Positions 23,168 to 32,405 of a stretch of 64,000 nt of DNA are shown here, piece by piece. A program made the translations under genes and the position numbers. Source of the DNA: Actinomadura nitritigenes (GTDB lineage: Bacteria > Actinomycetota > Actinomycetes > Streptosporangiales > Streptosporangiaceae); contig NZ_JAGEOK010000014.1 of assembly GCF_017573545.1 (NCBI RefSeq), forward strand, positions 62,001-126,000. Direction: 5' to 3'. The number at the start of each line of letters is the position of its first letter. Within the stretch, counting starts at the first letter, position 1. Below the pieces are notes generated by a model. The model ran no database searches and was not told the DNA's origin. It saw only the letters and a list, made by a program, of their open reading frames with translations.

Positions 23168-24409
23168 GTGGCCGAGACCACCGCGACCAAGCCTTCCGCG
23201 CTGCTGGCGCTGTCGCTTCCCGCGCTGCTGATCGGCGTGGTGTCGAGCCTGCTCCTGCTCGGCGTGAGCACCGTCGCCGGGGCGTTGCAGAAGTCCGTCT
23301 GGGACCGGCTGCCGCACGCCCTCGGCATCGGCGGGGAGCCCGCCTGGTGGACGTTCGTGATCCTCACCCTGACGGGCGTCGCGGTGGGGCTCACCGTCTG
23401 GAAGGTGCCGGGCCACGCGGGACCCGACCCCGCCACCGAGGGGCTGGTCGGGCCGCCGATGCCCGCACCCGTCGTCCCGAGCCTGCTGCTCGCCACCGTG
23501 CTCGCCCTCGCGGGCGGCGTCAGCCTCGGCCCGGAGAACCCGATCACCGCGGTCAACATCGCGCTGGCGTTCGCGCTCGGGCGGCGCTTCCTGCCCGCGG
23601 TCCCGGGCGAGGCGTGGGGGGGACTCGCGGCGGCCGGGACGATCGGCGCGCTGTTCGGCACCCCGGTCGCCGCCGCGCTCATCCTGTCGGAGACGGCGAC
23701 GGGCAAGGACGGCAACCCCCTGTGGGACCGCCTGGTCGCACCGCTCGTCGCGGCCGGCGCCGGGTCGCTCACCACCGTCGCGCTCGCCGCGCCGGTGCTG
23801 GCGGTGGACGTCCCCCGCTACCCCGGCTTCAAGGTCGCCGATCTCGTCAGCGGCTCGGTCATCGCGCTCGCGGCGTGCGCGCTCGGCATGGTGCTGGTGT
23901 ACGCGTTCCCGCACGTCCACGGGCTCTTCCACCGGCTGCCCGGCCCGGTCGCCGCGCTCGCGGCCGGCGGGGCGGTGCTCGGCGTGCTCGGCGCTATCGG
24001 CGGCCGGATCACCCTGTTCAAGGGCCTGGACGAGATGAAGACCCTCACCGAGCACGCATCGTCCCACTCGACGGGCGGGCTGCTGCTGATCGTCGCGGTG
24101 AAGCCGGCCGCGCTGCTGGTCGCCGCGTCGTGCGGGTTCCGCGGCGGGCGGATCTTCCCGTCGGTGTTCACGGGCGTGGCGATCGGGCTGCTCGCGAACC
24201 GGCTGGTGGACGCCGTCCCGGCGGCCCTCGCGGTCAGCGCCGGGGTGCTCGGCATGCTCGTCGCCATCACCCGGCTGGGCTGGCTGAGCCTGTTCGTGGC
24301 GGTCGGCGTCGTCGACGACATCAAGCTGCTGCCGCTGCTGTGCGTCGTCATCCTGCCGCCGTGGCTGCTGGCGGTCGGACGCCCTCCGATGCTCGTCGAG
24401 AAGGACTGA
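23168..24409 (+). CDS. ClC-family chloride channel/ion transporter
   Basis: A 413-residue polytopic membrane protein with about ten helices. ClC signature segments are recognisable: GGVSLGPENPITAVN (in place of GREGP, so the usual gating glutamate position is altered but a Glu is two residues away), FGTPVAAALILSE, and GFRGGRIFPSVFTG (GGxFxP). No CBS domains follow. It may act as an anion channel or exchanger. The start is GTG 23168 behind a purine-rich stretch. Confidence 0.8.
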   Translation: MAETTATKPSALLALSLPALLIGVVSSLLLLGVSTVAGALQKSVWDRLPHALGIGGEPAWWTFVILTLTGVAVGLTVWKVPGHAGPDPATEGLVGPPMPAPVVPSLLLATVLALAGGVSLGPENPITAVNIALAFALGRRFLPAVPGEAWGGLAAAGTIGALFGTPVAAALILSETATGKDGNPLWDRLVAPLVAAGAGSLTTVALAAPVLAVDVPRYPGFKVADLVSGSVIALAACALGMVLVYAFPHVHGLFHRLPGPVAALAAGGAVLGVLGAIGGRITLFKGLDEMKTLTEHASSHSTGGLLLIVAVKPAALLVAASCGFRGGRIFPSVFTGVAIGLLANRLVDAVPAALAVSAGVLGMLVAITRLGWLSLFVAVGVVDDIKLLPLLCVVILPPWLLAVGRPPMLVEKD

Positions 24410-24554
24410 GGCGCCGGCCGTCGGCGGTGCCCGCGCCCGGTTACAGTGTGGGCGGGCCGTGACTGGCGCCTAGGGTGGAGCACCACCGGGGAGCGGCCCG
24501 ACACGGCCGCCGTGCGCCTGGGCGATCCATGACGACGCCCGGGAGCGGTCGCCG

Positions 24555-26729
24555 ATGCGGACACTTCTGATCGACAACTACGACTCGTTCACGTTCAACC
24601 TGTACCAGCTGCTGGGCGAGGTGAACGGGCGGCCGCCGACGGTCGTCCGCAACGACGCCGACTGGTCGCTGCTGTCCCCCGCCGACTTCGACAACGTCGT
24701 CATCTCCCCCGGGCCGGGGCGTCCCGACCGCGACCGCGACGTCGGCATCGGCGGCCGGGTGATCGACGACTGGTCGCTGCCGCTGCTCGGCGTGTGCCTG
24801 GGGCACCAGGGCATCTGCCACCGGCTCGGCGGCAAGGTCGAGCACGCGCCGGAACCCGTGCACGGGCGCGTCTCCCAGGTCGTCCACACCGGGGAGGGGC
24901 TCTTCGCGGGGCTGCCGTCGCCGCTGCCCGTCGTCCGGTACCACTCGCTGGCCGTCACGGCGCTGCCGGACGAGCTGGAGGCCGTCGCGTGGTCGGAGGA
25001 CGGCGTCCTGATGGGGGTGCGGCACCGGTCGGCGCCGATCTGGGGCATCCAGTTCCATCCGGAGTCCGTCCGGACCGGCCACGGCCGCGAACTGCTGGCC
25101 AACTTCCGCGACCTCACGCGCGCCCACCACGGCGCGGGGCCCTACCGGCTCCACGTCCACCGGCTGGCGGCGGCGCCCGACGCCGAGGCGGCCTACCGGA
25201 CGGTGTTCGCCGGACGTCCCGGCGCGTTCTGGCTGGACAGCGGCACGCACGCGGAGGGGACGTCGCGGTTCACGATGATGGGCGACGGCGACGGCCCGCT
25301 CGGCGAGCTGGTGACGTACCGGGTCGGGGAGCGGCGCGTCCGGGTGGCCGGGCACGGCACCGTGTCCGAGCAGGCCGCCGGCTCGTTCTTCGACTACCTG
25401 GAACGGGAGGTGACCCGGCGGGCGCTGCCCGACGACGGCGATCTCCCGTTCGGGTTCCGCCTGGGCTACGTCGGCTACCTCGGGTACGAGCTGAAGGCCG
25501 AGACGGGCGGCACCGCCGCGCACGCCTCGCCCACCCCGGACGCCGCGATGGTGTTCGCCGACCGGGCGCTGGTCATCGACCACGCGGAGGGCGAGTCCTA
25601 CCTGCTGCGCCTCAGCCGCCTGGCCCGCGACCCGGAGGTGGACGCGTGGTTCGCCGCGACCGCCGAGCGCGTCCGGGGCCTCCCGTCCGGGCCGGAGGCG
25701 CCGGCTCCGCCGCTGACGGGGCCGCTGACCGGGCCGCTGACCGGCGACGGGACGGCGGAGCCGCACGTCGAGCTGCACCACGACCGGGAGGCGTACCTCG
25801 GGCTGGTCGCCGAGTGCCTGGACGAGATCCGCGACGGGGAGTCGTACGAGATCTGCCTGTCCAACACCGCGACCGCGCGCACCGCCGTCGACCCCGCCGC
25901 CACGTTCGCGCACCTCCGGCGGGTCAGCCCCGTCCCGTACGGCGCGCTGCTCGCCTTCCCCGGGGTCGCGGTGCTCAGCGCCTCACCGGAGCAGTTCCTG
26001 GCGGTGACCTCCGAGGGGCTGGTGCGGTCGAAGCCGATCAAGGGCACCCGGCCGCGCGGCGCCACCCCGGAACGGGACGCCGCCCTCCGCGGCGAGCTGG
26101 CGGGCAGCGAGAAGGACCGCGCCGAGAACCTCATGATCGTGGACCTCGTCCGCAACGACCTGAACACCGTCTGCGCCGTCGGCTCCGTGCGCGTCCCGCG
26201 GCTGTTCGACGTCGAGTCGTTCGCGCCCGTCCACCACCTGGTGTCCACGGTCGAGGGCAGGCTCCGCGACGGGGTGACGGCCGTCGGGTGCGCGCGCGCC
26301 GCGTTCCCGCCGGGGTCGATGACCGGCGCGCCGAAGGTCCGCACGATGGAGATCATCGACCGGCTGGAGGGGCGGGCCCGCGGCGTCTACTCCGGGGCGC
26401 TCGGCTGGTTCTCCCTCGGCGGCGCGTGTGAGCTGAGCGTCGTCAACCGGACGATCGTCGCCACGCCCGGCGGCGCCTCCTTCAACGTGGGCGGCGCGGT
26501 CGTCGCGCTGTCCGACCCGGAGGAGGAGTTCGCCGAGACCCTGGTGAAGGCCCGCGCGATGATCGCCGCCATCGCCGCGTCGGCGCCCCCCGCGACGGGG
26601 ACGCCCGCGACGGGGACGGCAGCGTCGGGTACAGAGCCGTCACCGGTCGGCGTCGCGGGAGCGCGGCCGGGCGCGGATGTGGACGCGCTCGCCCTGGCGG
26701 CCGAACAGGTTGAGGACCTCCACCGGTGA
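24555..26729 (+). CDS. pabAB: Fused aminodeoxychorismate synthase (PabA-PabB)
   Basis: A 724-residue fusion that turns chorismate and glutamine into 4-amino-4-deoxychorismate, the precursor of 4-aminobenzoate for folate or for natural products. Residues 1-195 are class I glutamine amidotransferase: nucleophile in LLGVCLGHQGIC, His/Glu in WGIQFHPESV. Residues 210-680 are the chorismate-binding domain with SYEICLSNTATA, SKPIKGTRPRGATP (the lysine of PIKGTxxR as in PabB/TrpE) and PPGSMTGAPKVRTMEIID. The C-terminal 40 residues are Ala/Gly/Thr-rich and overlap the next, convergent gene. Confidence 0.92.
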   Translation: MRTLLIDNYDSFTFNLYQLLGEVNGRPPTVVRNDADWSLLSPADFDNVVISPGPGRPDRDRDVGIGGRVIDDWSLPLLGVCLGHQGICHRLGGKVEHAPEPVHGRVSQVVHTGEGLFAGLPSPLPVVRYHSLAVTALPDELEAVAWSEDGVLMGVRHRSAPIWGIQFHPESVRTGHGRELLANFRDLTRAHHGAGPYRLHVHRLAAAPDAEAAYRTVFAGRPGAFWLDSGTHAEGTSRFTMMGDGDGPLGELVTYRVGERRVRVAGHGTVSEQAAGSFFDYLEREVTRRALPDDGDLPFGFRLGYVGYLGYELKAETGGTAAHASPTPDAAMVFADRALVIDHAEGESYLLRLSRLARDPEVDAWFAATAERVRGLPSGPEAPAPPLTGPLTGPLTGDGTAEPHVELHHDREAYLGLVAECLDEIRDGESYEICLSNTATARTAVDPAATFAHLRRVSPVPYGALLAFPGVAVLSASPEQFLAVTSEGLVRSKPIKGTRPRGATPERDAALRGELAGSEKDRAENLMIVDLVRNDLNTVCAVGSVRVPRLFDVESFAPVHHLVSTVEGRLRDGVTAVGCARAAFPPGSMTGAPKVRTMEIIDRLEGRARGVYSGALGWFSLGGACELSVVNRTIVATPGGASFNVGGAVVALSDPEEEFAETLVKARAMIAAIAASAPPATGTPATGTAASGTEPSPVGVAGARPGADVDALALAAEQVEDLHR

Positions 26730-27278
26730 GTCGCCGGCGGGGCCGAACCAGTGCGGCAGGCGAGTGTCGAACTCGGCGGCCTCGCCCGGCCCCATGACGA
26801 GGTCGTGGTCGGCCAGGATAAGCCGCAGCCGCCCGGACAGGACGTACAGCCACTCGTAGCCCTCGTGCGTGCACGGGTCGGGGGTGTTCTGGTCGGCCGG
26901 GATGATCGACTTCCATGCCTGGAGCGGGCCCGGGTGCGGGGTCAGCGGGATCACCGTGCGGCCGTTGCGGACGACGGGCTTGGCGCGCACGCGCGGGTCG
27001 CCGACCTGCGGCGCCCCGACCAGCTCGTCCAGCGGCACCTGATGGGCCTGCGCGATCGGCAGCAGCAGTTCGAGGCTCGGTCGGCGCCGGCCCGTCTCCA
27101 GCCTGGACAGCGTGCTCTTGGAGATGCCGGTGGCCTCGGACAGCGCCGCGAGGCTCACGCCGCGCTGGGTGCGGACGCGTTTGAGGCGGGGGCCGACCTG
27201 GGCCAGCGTGTCGGCGATCGCGGCCGCCGGGGCCGGGGCGTCCGGTGCGGGCGCAGGAGGCAGGGGGTCCTCGGTCAT
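26640..27278 (-). CDS. XRE-cupin transcriptional regulator
   Basis: A 212-residue regulator from ATG 27278. HTH at residues 28-80: LKRVRTQRGVSLAALSEATG and GISKSTLSRLETGRRRPS. The C-terminal cupin (about 130-205) contains HEGYEWLYVLSGRLRLILAD and EFDTRLPHWFGPAG. This class often represses adjacent divergent transport or catabolic genes on binding a small ligand. It is divergent from the flavoenzyme-MFS operon, with an 83-base gap. The 3' end overlaps pabAB by 90 bases. Confidence 0.85.
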   Translation of the reverse strand: MTEDPLPPAPAPDAPAPAAAIADTLAQVGPRLKRVRTQRGVSLAALSEATGISKSTLSRLETGRRRPSLELLLPIAQAHQVPLDELVGAPQVGDPRVRAKPVVRNGRTVIPLTPHPGPLQAWKSIIPADQNTPDPCTHEGYEWLYVLSGRLRLILADHDLVMGPGEAAEFDTRLPHWFGPAGDSPVEVLNLFGRQGERVHIRARPRSRDADR

Positions 27279-27361
27279 CTCCCCATTCCACCTCTCGCGT
27301 CCCAGAAATGGCAACGGAAGTTGTCGGTTCGGGGTGCCGGACCTGAGCATCGGCGGCGGAG

Positions 27362-28354
27362 GTGATCGCCGTGAACGAGGCGACGAACGACCAGGCCGGC
27401 GGCGTGCCGCGCGCCGCCGGGGACGGGTCCTACGACGTGGTGGCGGTCGGCGCGGGTGCGGCCGGGCTGAACGCGGCCCTGCTGCTCGGACGGGCCCGCC
27501 GCAGGGTGGCGGTGATCGACGCCGGCGAGCCGCGCAACGCGCCCGCCGCGCACATGCACGGCTTCCTGTCCCGCGACGGGCTGCCCCCGGCGACGCTGCT
27601 GGAGCTCGGCCGCGCCGAGATCGCCCGGTACGGCGCCGGGCTGGTGCGCGGACGGGTGGAGCACATCGACCCCGGCTTCCACGTGCGGCTGGACGGCGGG
27701 CCGGTGCTCGCCGCCCGCCGGATCCTCGTCGCGACCGGGCTCCGCGACGAGCTGCCGGACATCCCCGGCGTGCGGGAGCGGTGGGGCAAGGACGTGCTGC
27801 ACTGCCCCTACTGCCACGGGTTCGAGGTCCGCGACCGGCCGCTCGCCGTCCTCGGCACCGGGCCCGGGGCGGTGCACCAGGCGCTGCTCCTGCGCGGGTG
27901 GAGCGACGACGTCGCCTTCTTCGCCCACACGCTCGACCTGGCGGCGGAGGACCGGGAACGGCTGGAGGCGCGCGGGCTGCGCATCGTCGAGGGCCGGATC
28001 GAGCACCTGGTCGCCGACGGGGACGGGCTGCGGGGCGTCGCGCTCGCGGACGGCCGGACCGTCCCCCGCGCCGCCGCGTTCCTCTTCCCCCGCTTGGTCC
28101 CGAACGACGGGCTGCTGACCCGGCTGGGCTGCGAGAAGGACGGCGGGTGGGTCGTCACCGACCGCACCGGACGCACCAGCGTGGCGGGCGTCTGGGCGGC
28201 GGGGAACGTCGTCGACCCGCGCGCCCAGGTCGTCACGGCGGCCGGGATGGGCTCCGCCGCCGCGTTCGCGATCAACAACGACCTGCTGGAGGAGGACGTC
28301 GCGGGCGCGGTCGCGCGGCGCCGCGCCGCCACGGCGGGCGGTGGGGTCCGATGA
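27362..28354 (+). CDS. Thioredoxin reductase-like FAD oxidoreductase
   Basis: A 330-residue flavoprotein. FAD-binding VGAGAAGLNAALLLGRA at about 28-45; redox-active disulphide C148-P-Y-C151 (HCPYCHG); NAD(P)H-binding segment VLGTGPGAVHQALL; C-terminal GVWAAGNVVDPRAQV typical of TrxR/HcaD-like proteins. It belongs to the family that oxidises dithiols in metabolites (GliT/HlmI-like) or reduces small thiol proteins. An in-frame GTG at 27371 has better ribosome-site spacing and may be the true start. Coupled by overlap to the exporter gene. Confidence 0.82.
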   Translation: MIAVNEATNDQAGGVPRAAGDGSYDVVAVGAGAAGLNAALLLGRARRRVAVIDAGEPRNAPAAHMHGFLSRDGLPPATLLELGRAEIARYGAGLVRGRVEHIDPGFHVRLDGGPVLAARRILVATGLRDELPDIPGVRERWGKDVLHCPYCHGFEVRDRPLAVLGTGPGAVHQALLLRGWSDDVAFFAHTLDLAAEDRERLEARGLRIVEGRIEHLVADGDGLRGVALADGRTVPRAAAFLFPRLVPNDGLLTRLGCEKDGGWVVTDRTGRTSVAGVWAAGNVVDPRAQVVTAAGMGSAAAFAINNDLLEEDVAGAVARRRAATAGGGVR

Positions 28355-29574
28355 GCGCCGCGTCCCGTCCGAGGAGCGCCGCGTCACGGGGGAGGCTGCC
28401 GCTCGGCGTCTACCTGCTCGCGTTCAGCCTGTTCGCGATGGGCAGCGCGGAGTTCCTGCTCGCCGGGGTCCTGCCGGACATCGCCGACGACCTCGATGTC
28501 GGCCTGTCGTCGGCCGGCGCACTGATCTCGGCGTTCGCGATCGGCGTCGTGATCGGCGGGCCGCCGTTCGCGATCCTCACGCTGCGCCTGCCGCGCCGCA
28601 CCACGCTCGTCGCCACGCAGGCGGTCTTCGCCGCCGCGGTCGCCGCCGGGCTGCTGACCGGCGGTTACACGGTGCTGCTGGCCTGCCGCTTCGTCTGCGG
28701 CCTCGCCTACGCGGGGTACTGGGCGGTCGCCGCGGTCACCGCCGTCGGCCTCGTGGCCCCCGACCGCACCGCACGGGCCTCCGGGGTCGTCGTCAGCGGG
28801 CTCAGCCTCGCGATGATCGCGGGCGGGCCGGCGGGCGCGCTGCTCAGCCACTTCACCGGATGGCGGGGCGGGTTCTGGGGCGTCGCCGCGCTGACCGCCG
28901 CAGGCGCCGTCCTGAGCCTGACCGCCGTGCCCGCGACCGGCGGCGGCGGGGAGCCCAGCGTCAGGCGCGAGCTCGGCGCCATGAGGCGGCCGCAGCTGTG
29001 GGTCGTGTACGCGGCCACCCTGCTGAGCACGGCCGCCTACATGATCTCCTTCAACTACCTCGCGCCGCTCCTGACCGGCGTCACCGGCGTCCCCGGGGTG
29101 TGGGTGCCCGCGATCCTCGCGCTGTTCGGCGCCGGCGCGTTCGCCGGGCTGTCGGTCGGCGGGCGGATCGCCGACCGGCGCCCCACGCACGCGCTCCTCG
29201 CCGGGGCCGCGGGGATCCTGGCGTGCTCGGTCCTGCTCGCGCTCCTCGCCCGGCACGCGTGGGCCGTCGTCCCGCTCGTCCTGCTCCTCGGGATCGCGGG
29301 GTTCGTGCTGAACCCGGCGATCTACGGGCGGGTGTTCGCGATCGCAGGGCGGGCGCCGACGCTCGCGGGCGCCACCACCGTCTCGGCGTTCCAGCTCGGC
29401 ATCAGCCTCGTCCCGGCGCTCGCCGGCGCCGCGCTGAACGCCGGCGCGGGCATCACCGCCGTCGCCTGGATCGGGGCGGCCCTCGCCGCCGCCGTCGTCC
29501 CCGCCGCCCTCCTCGACCGGGCGCTCTCCCGGCGCCGGTCGCGGGCGGTCCCCGCCCCGGTCTCGGCGGTGTGA
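28351..29574 (+). CDS. MFS drug/metabolite exporter
   Basis: A 407-residue, 12-helix major facilitator. Family signature near YLLAFSLFAMGSAEFLLAGV, loop motif RTARASGVVVSGLSLAMIAG, and GGRIADRRPTH in loop 8-9. It resembles the AraJ/CmlR (DHA1) arabinose/chloramphenicol export branch. ATG 28351 overlaps the stop of the flavoenzyme (ATGA), so oxidation and export of one compound may be linked. Control by the divergent XRE-cupin protein is inferred. Confidence 0.85.
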   Translation: MSAASRPRSAASRGRLPLGVYLLAFSLFAMGSAEFLLAGVLPDIADDLDVGLSSAGALISAFAIGVVIGGPPFAILTLRLPRRTTLVATQAVFAAAVAAGLLTGGYTVLLACRFVCGLAYAGYWAVAAVTAVGLVAPDRTARASGVVVSGLSLAMIAGGPAGALLSHFTGWRGGFWGVAALTAAGAVLSLTAVPATGGGGEPSVRRELGAMRRPQLWVVYAATLLSTAAYMISFNYLAPLLTGVTGVPGVWVPAILALFGAGAFAGLSVGGRIADRRPTHALLAGAAGILACSVLLALLARHAWAVVPLVLLLGIAGFVLNPAIYGRVFAIAGRAPTLAGATTVSAFQLGISLVPALAGAALNAGAGITAVAWIGAALAAAVVPAALLDRALSRRRSRAVPAPVSAV

Positions 29575-29656
29575 CGCACGTTACCTGCGGCGTTGTTATG
29601 GACCGGGCGTCCGCGGTGTCTCGTGGGCAGACCCATCCGAGACGCAGGAGGCGGAC

Positions 29657-30751
29657 ATGAAGGTGATCGTGGCAGGCGCCGGGTACGCCGGGACGCTCGC
29701 GGCGAACCGGCTGACGAAGAAGGCGCCGGGCGCGGAGATCACGGTGGTGAACCCGCGGCCCGACTTCGTCGAGCGGGTGCGGCTGCACCAGCAGATCGCG
29801 GGGACGGGCCGGGCGGCGACCCCGCTGGCGGAGATGCTCCGCGACGGGATCCGCACGCGGCAGGCGACCGTGGAGAAGATCGGCGACGGGTGCGTGGTGC
29901 TCGACGGCGGCGAGACCCTCGACTTCGACTACCTGGTCCTGGCCGTCGGGAGCACGCTCTCGCCCCTGCCGGGCACCGTCCCGGTCGGGACGTGGGAAGG
30001 GGCGGAGCAGGCCCGTGCGGCGCTGGCGGGCCTGCCCGCGGACGCCGCGGTGACCGTCGTCGGCGCCGGGCCGACCGGCATCGAGACCGCCGCCGAGGTC
30101 GCCCACGCCCGCCCCGACCTGACGGTGCGGCTCGTCGGGCGGGACTTCGCGGCGAGCATCTCGGAGAAGGCCCGCAGGCGCGTGCGGACGGGCTTGGAAC
30201 GGTTGAATGTGACCGTGCTGGACGACGTGGTCACCGAAGTGCGGGACGCCGGAGAGGGCGCGGGCGAGGTGCGGCTCGAGTCGGGCGAGCGGCTCGCGTC
30301 GGACCTCGTCCTGTGGGCCGTCATCGGCGGCGTCCCCGACCTCGCCGCGCGCAGCGGCCTGAAGGTCGACGAGCGGGGCCGCGCCCTCGTGGACGAGTAC
30401 CTGCGCAGCGTCGGCGACCCGCGCATCGTCGTCGCCGGCGACTGCGCCGCCGTCCCCGGCTCGCGGATGTCCTGCCAGACGGCGGAACCGCAGGGCGCGC
30501 AGGCCGCCGACACGGTGGCCTGGATGATCCGGGGAGGCCTGCCCAAGCCGTACTCGGTGGAGTACGTCGCCACGTGCATCAGCCTCGGCCGGCGCGACGG
30601 CGTCATCCAGCCGTCCCACCGGGACGACAGCCCGCGCCGCCGCTTCCTCGCCGGACGGGCGGCCGCCATGACGAAGGAAGGGATCGTCCGCAGCGCCCGG
30701 TTCAGCGCCCGCACCGGCATCGGCGCCACCGGGCTCCCCGGATCGAAGTGA
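29657..30751 (+). CDS. NAD(P)H dehydrogenase-like FAD oxidoreductase
   Basis: A 364-residue pyridine nucleotide-disulphide oxidoreductase of the Ndh-2/AIF type: MKVIVAGAGYAGTLAANRL (FAD), TVVGAGPTGIETAAEVA (NADH), and a C-terminal IVVAGDCAAVPGSRMSC...QAADTVA. No CxxxxC pair, so not a disulphide reductase. A strong GCAGGAGG precedes the ATG. It lies 37 bases before the ECF41-like sigma gene; oxidoreductases are known genomic partners of ECF41 sigma factors. Confidence 0.85.
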   Translation: MKVIVAGAGYAGTLAANRLTKKAPGAEITVVNPRPDFVERVRLHQQIAGTGRAATPLAEMLRDGIRTRQATVEKIGDGCVVLDGGETLDFDYLVLAVGSTLSPLPGTVPVGTWEGAEQARAALAGLPADAAVTVVGAGPTGIETAAEVAHARPDLTVRLVGRDFAASISEKARRRVRTGLERLNVTVLDDVVTEVRDAGEGAGEVRLESGERLASDLVLWAVIGGVPDLAARSGLKVDERGRALVDEYLRSVGDPRIVVAGDCAAVPGSRMSCQTAEPQGAQAADTVAWMIRGGLPKPYSVEYVATCISLGRRDGVIQPSHRDDSPRRRFLAGRAAAMTKEGIVRSARFSARTGIGATGLPGSK

Positions 30752-30788
30752 CCGGCCGGCGGCTCCGGCACAGGACAGGGACGAGGAC

Positions 30789-31694
30789 ATGACCGACGAC
30801 CACGCCACCGACCCGGCGACCGACGCCTTCGTCGCCCACCGCAACCTCCTCTTCACCGTCGCCTACGAGATGCTCGGCTCCGCGGCCGACGCCGAGGACG
30901 TCCTCCAGGAGACGTGGCTGCGGTGGGTCGGGGTCGACCTGGACCATGTGCAGGACCCGCGCGCCTACCTGGTCCGGATCGCGACCCGGCAGGCGCTCAA
31001 CCGGCTGCGCACGATGTCCCGGCGCAGGGAGTCCTATGTCGGCCCGTGGCTGCCGGAGCCGCTGCTCACCGCGCCGGACGTGGCCGAGGACGCCGTCCTC
31101 GCCGAGAGCATGTCGATGGCGCTGATGCTCGTGCTGGAGACGCTGTCGCCGACCGAGCGCGCGGTGTTCGTGCTGCGCGAGGCGTTCGACGTGAGCTACG
31201 AGGAGATCGCGGCCGCGGTCGGCAAGAGCCCCGCGGCCGTCCGGCAGATCGCCTACCGCGCCCGCCGGCACGTCGACGCCCGCCGCCCCCGCGAGGCGGT
31301 CTCGGCGACCGAGACCCGGGCGGTCGTGGAGTCGTTCCGGCGCGCGCTCGACACCGGCGACCTGCAGGGCCTGCTGGACGTCCTCGCGCCCGAGGTCGTC
31401 CTGATCGGCGACGGCGGCGGCGTGAAGCAGGCCGGGGCGCGGCCGATCGTCGGGGCGAGCAAGGTCGCCCGCTACATCGTCGGCGGCAGCGGCAAGCTCA
31501 AGGGCACGGTCACGATCACGACGGAGCTCACGGCCGTCAACGGCGCACCGGCGCTGCTCCTGCGGTTCGACGGCGAGCTCGACGGCGTCATGGCGGCCCG
31601 CGTGGAGGGCGGCCGCATCACCGGCCTCTACTACGTCCGCAACCCCGAGAAGCTGACCCGCGTGGACTCCGAGACCCCGCTCAGCCTGGGCTGA
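30789..31694 (+). CDS. sigJ: ECF41-type (SigJ-like) sigma factor with SnoaL-like C-domain
   Basis: A 301-residue sigma factor. Region 2 at residues 12-75 (HRNLLFTVAYEMLGSAADAE, DVLQETWLRW), region 4 at about 115-165 (LSPTERAVFVLREAFDVSYE, AAVGKSPAAVRQIAYRARRH), and a C-terminal SnoaL/NTF2-like domain (175-290). The C-domain works as a built-in regulator in place of an anti-sigma factor in this group. Such genes pair with flavin or carboxymuconolactone-type oxidoreductases, here the upstream flavoprotein. Confidence 0.88.
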   Translation: MTDDHATDPATDAFVAHRNLLFTVAYEMLGSAADAEDVLQETWLRWVGVDLDHVQDPRAYLVRIATRQALNRLRTMSRRRESYVGPWLPEPLLTAPDVAEDAVLAESMSMALMLVLETLSPTERAVFVLREAFDVSYEEIAAAVGKSPAAVRQIAYRARRHVDARRPREAVSATETRAVVESFRRALDTGDLQGLLDVLAPEVVLIGDGGGVKQAGARPIVGASKVARYIVGGSGKLKGTVTITTELTAVNGAPALLLRFDGELDGVMAARVEGGRITGLYYVRNPEKLTRVDSETPLSLG

Positions 31695-31731
31695 TCGCCG
31701 GGCGGGGCGGGGACGCCGCCCTGGGAGCGGT

Positions 31732-32190
31732 TCAGGGGCCGGCGCGCGGCACCGTGGTCTGGTGCACGGCGACCGCCGGCTCCACCGCCGAGTAGATCGG
31801 CACGAACCGGGTGAACCCGGTGGTGCGCAGCACCTCGCGGATCCGCAGGTTCACCCCGGCGAGGGCGAGCGTCCCGGACGCGCGGCCGCCTTCGCCGGAA
31901 CCGTCCGCACGGGAGCCCTCCCCGCCGGAGCCGGCACCGCCCTCGCCGGAGGCGGGACGCTCGGGGGAGGACAGCAGCCGGTGGATCCCGGCGAGCACGC
32001 TGAGCCCGCTGGAGTCGATGAACGCGACGCCCGCGAAGTCCAGCACCAGATGGCGCGCGCCGCGCGCGATCAGCGCGGCCAGGTGGTCGCGCAGGCGGCC
32101 GGCGGTGGCCACGTCCACCTCGCCGGTCAGCGTGACGACGACCAGATCGGTGTGCACCGGGTCGGCCCGGCTCTCCACGGTCAGGCCCAT
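31732..32190 (-). CDS. STAS-domain anti-sigma factor antagonist
   Basis: A 152-residue protein. STAS fold: LVVVTLTGEVDVATAGRLRD, ARHLVLDFAGVAFIDSSGLS (phosphorylatable Ser in DSSG), ALAGVNLRIREVLRTTGF. Between the two halves is a 30-residue Gly/Ser/Glu low-complexity insert (about 83-115) that is unusual for the family. ATG 32190 is chosen by GGAG 8 bases upstream; ATG 32229 is possible. It should bind and titrate a kinase/anti-sigma factor, none of which is encoded nearby. Confidence 0.85.
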   Translation of the reverse strand: MGLTVESRADPVHTDLVVVTLTGEVDVATAGRLRDHLAALIARGARHLVLDFAGVAFIDSSGLSVLAGIHRLLSSPERPASGEGGAGSGGEGSRADGSGEGGRASGTLALAGVNLRIREVLRTTGFTRFVPIYSAVEPAVAVHQTTVPRAGP

Positions 32191-32405
32191 GGTGGCTGCT
32201 CCATACCCGAGGAAGAGCCGATTACTCATTTCTCTTATTTCGGACGCATTCGACGGAAAGACCGGAATTCCACTGCGGGGAAACGGGGCTTTTTGCGGCG
32301 GTTGCGCGGCCCGCCGGGAATCGCCGCGCTCCCCGGCGGTCGCCCGTCCGGCGCGCCCGCCCTGGAAGACTCGACGGTCGACATCGACGCGACGAAGAAA
32401 AGACG

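Noticed and set aside
24459..24469. TetR operator upstream of pabAB
   Set aside because: Only a single 11-base half-site match; noted under the TetR finding but not listed as a feature.
27112..28350. A long upstream extension of the MFS frame that would make an 820-residue fusion
   Set aside because: The extension overlaps the flavoenzyme in another frame and has no domain; the ATGA overlap at 28351 is the natural start.
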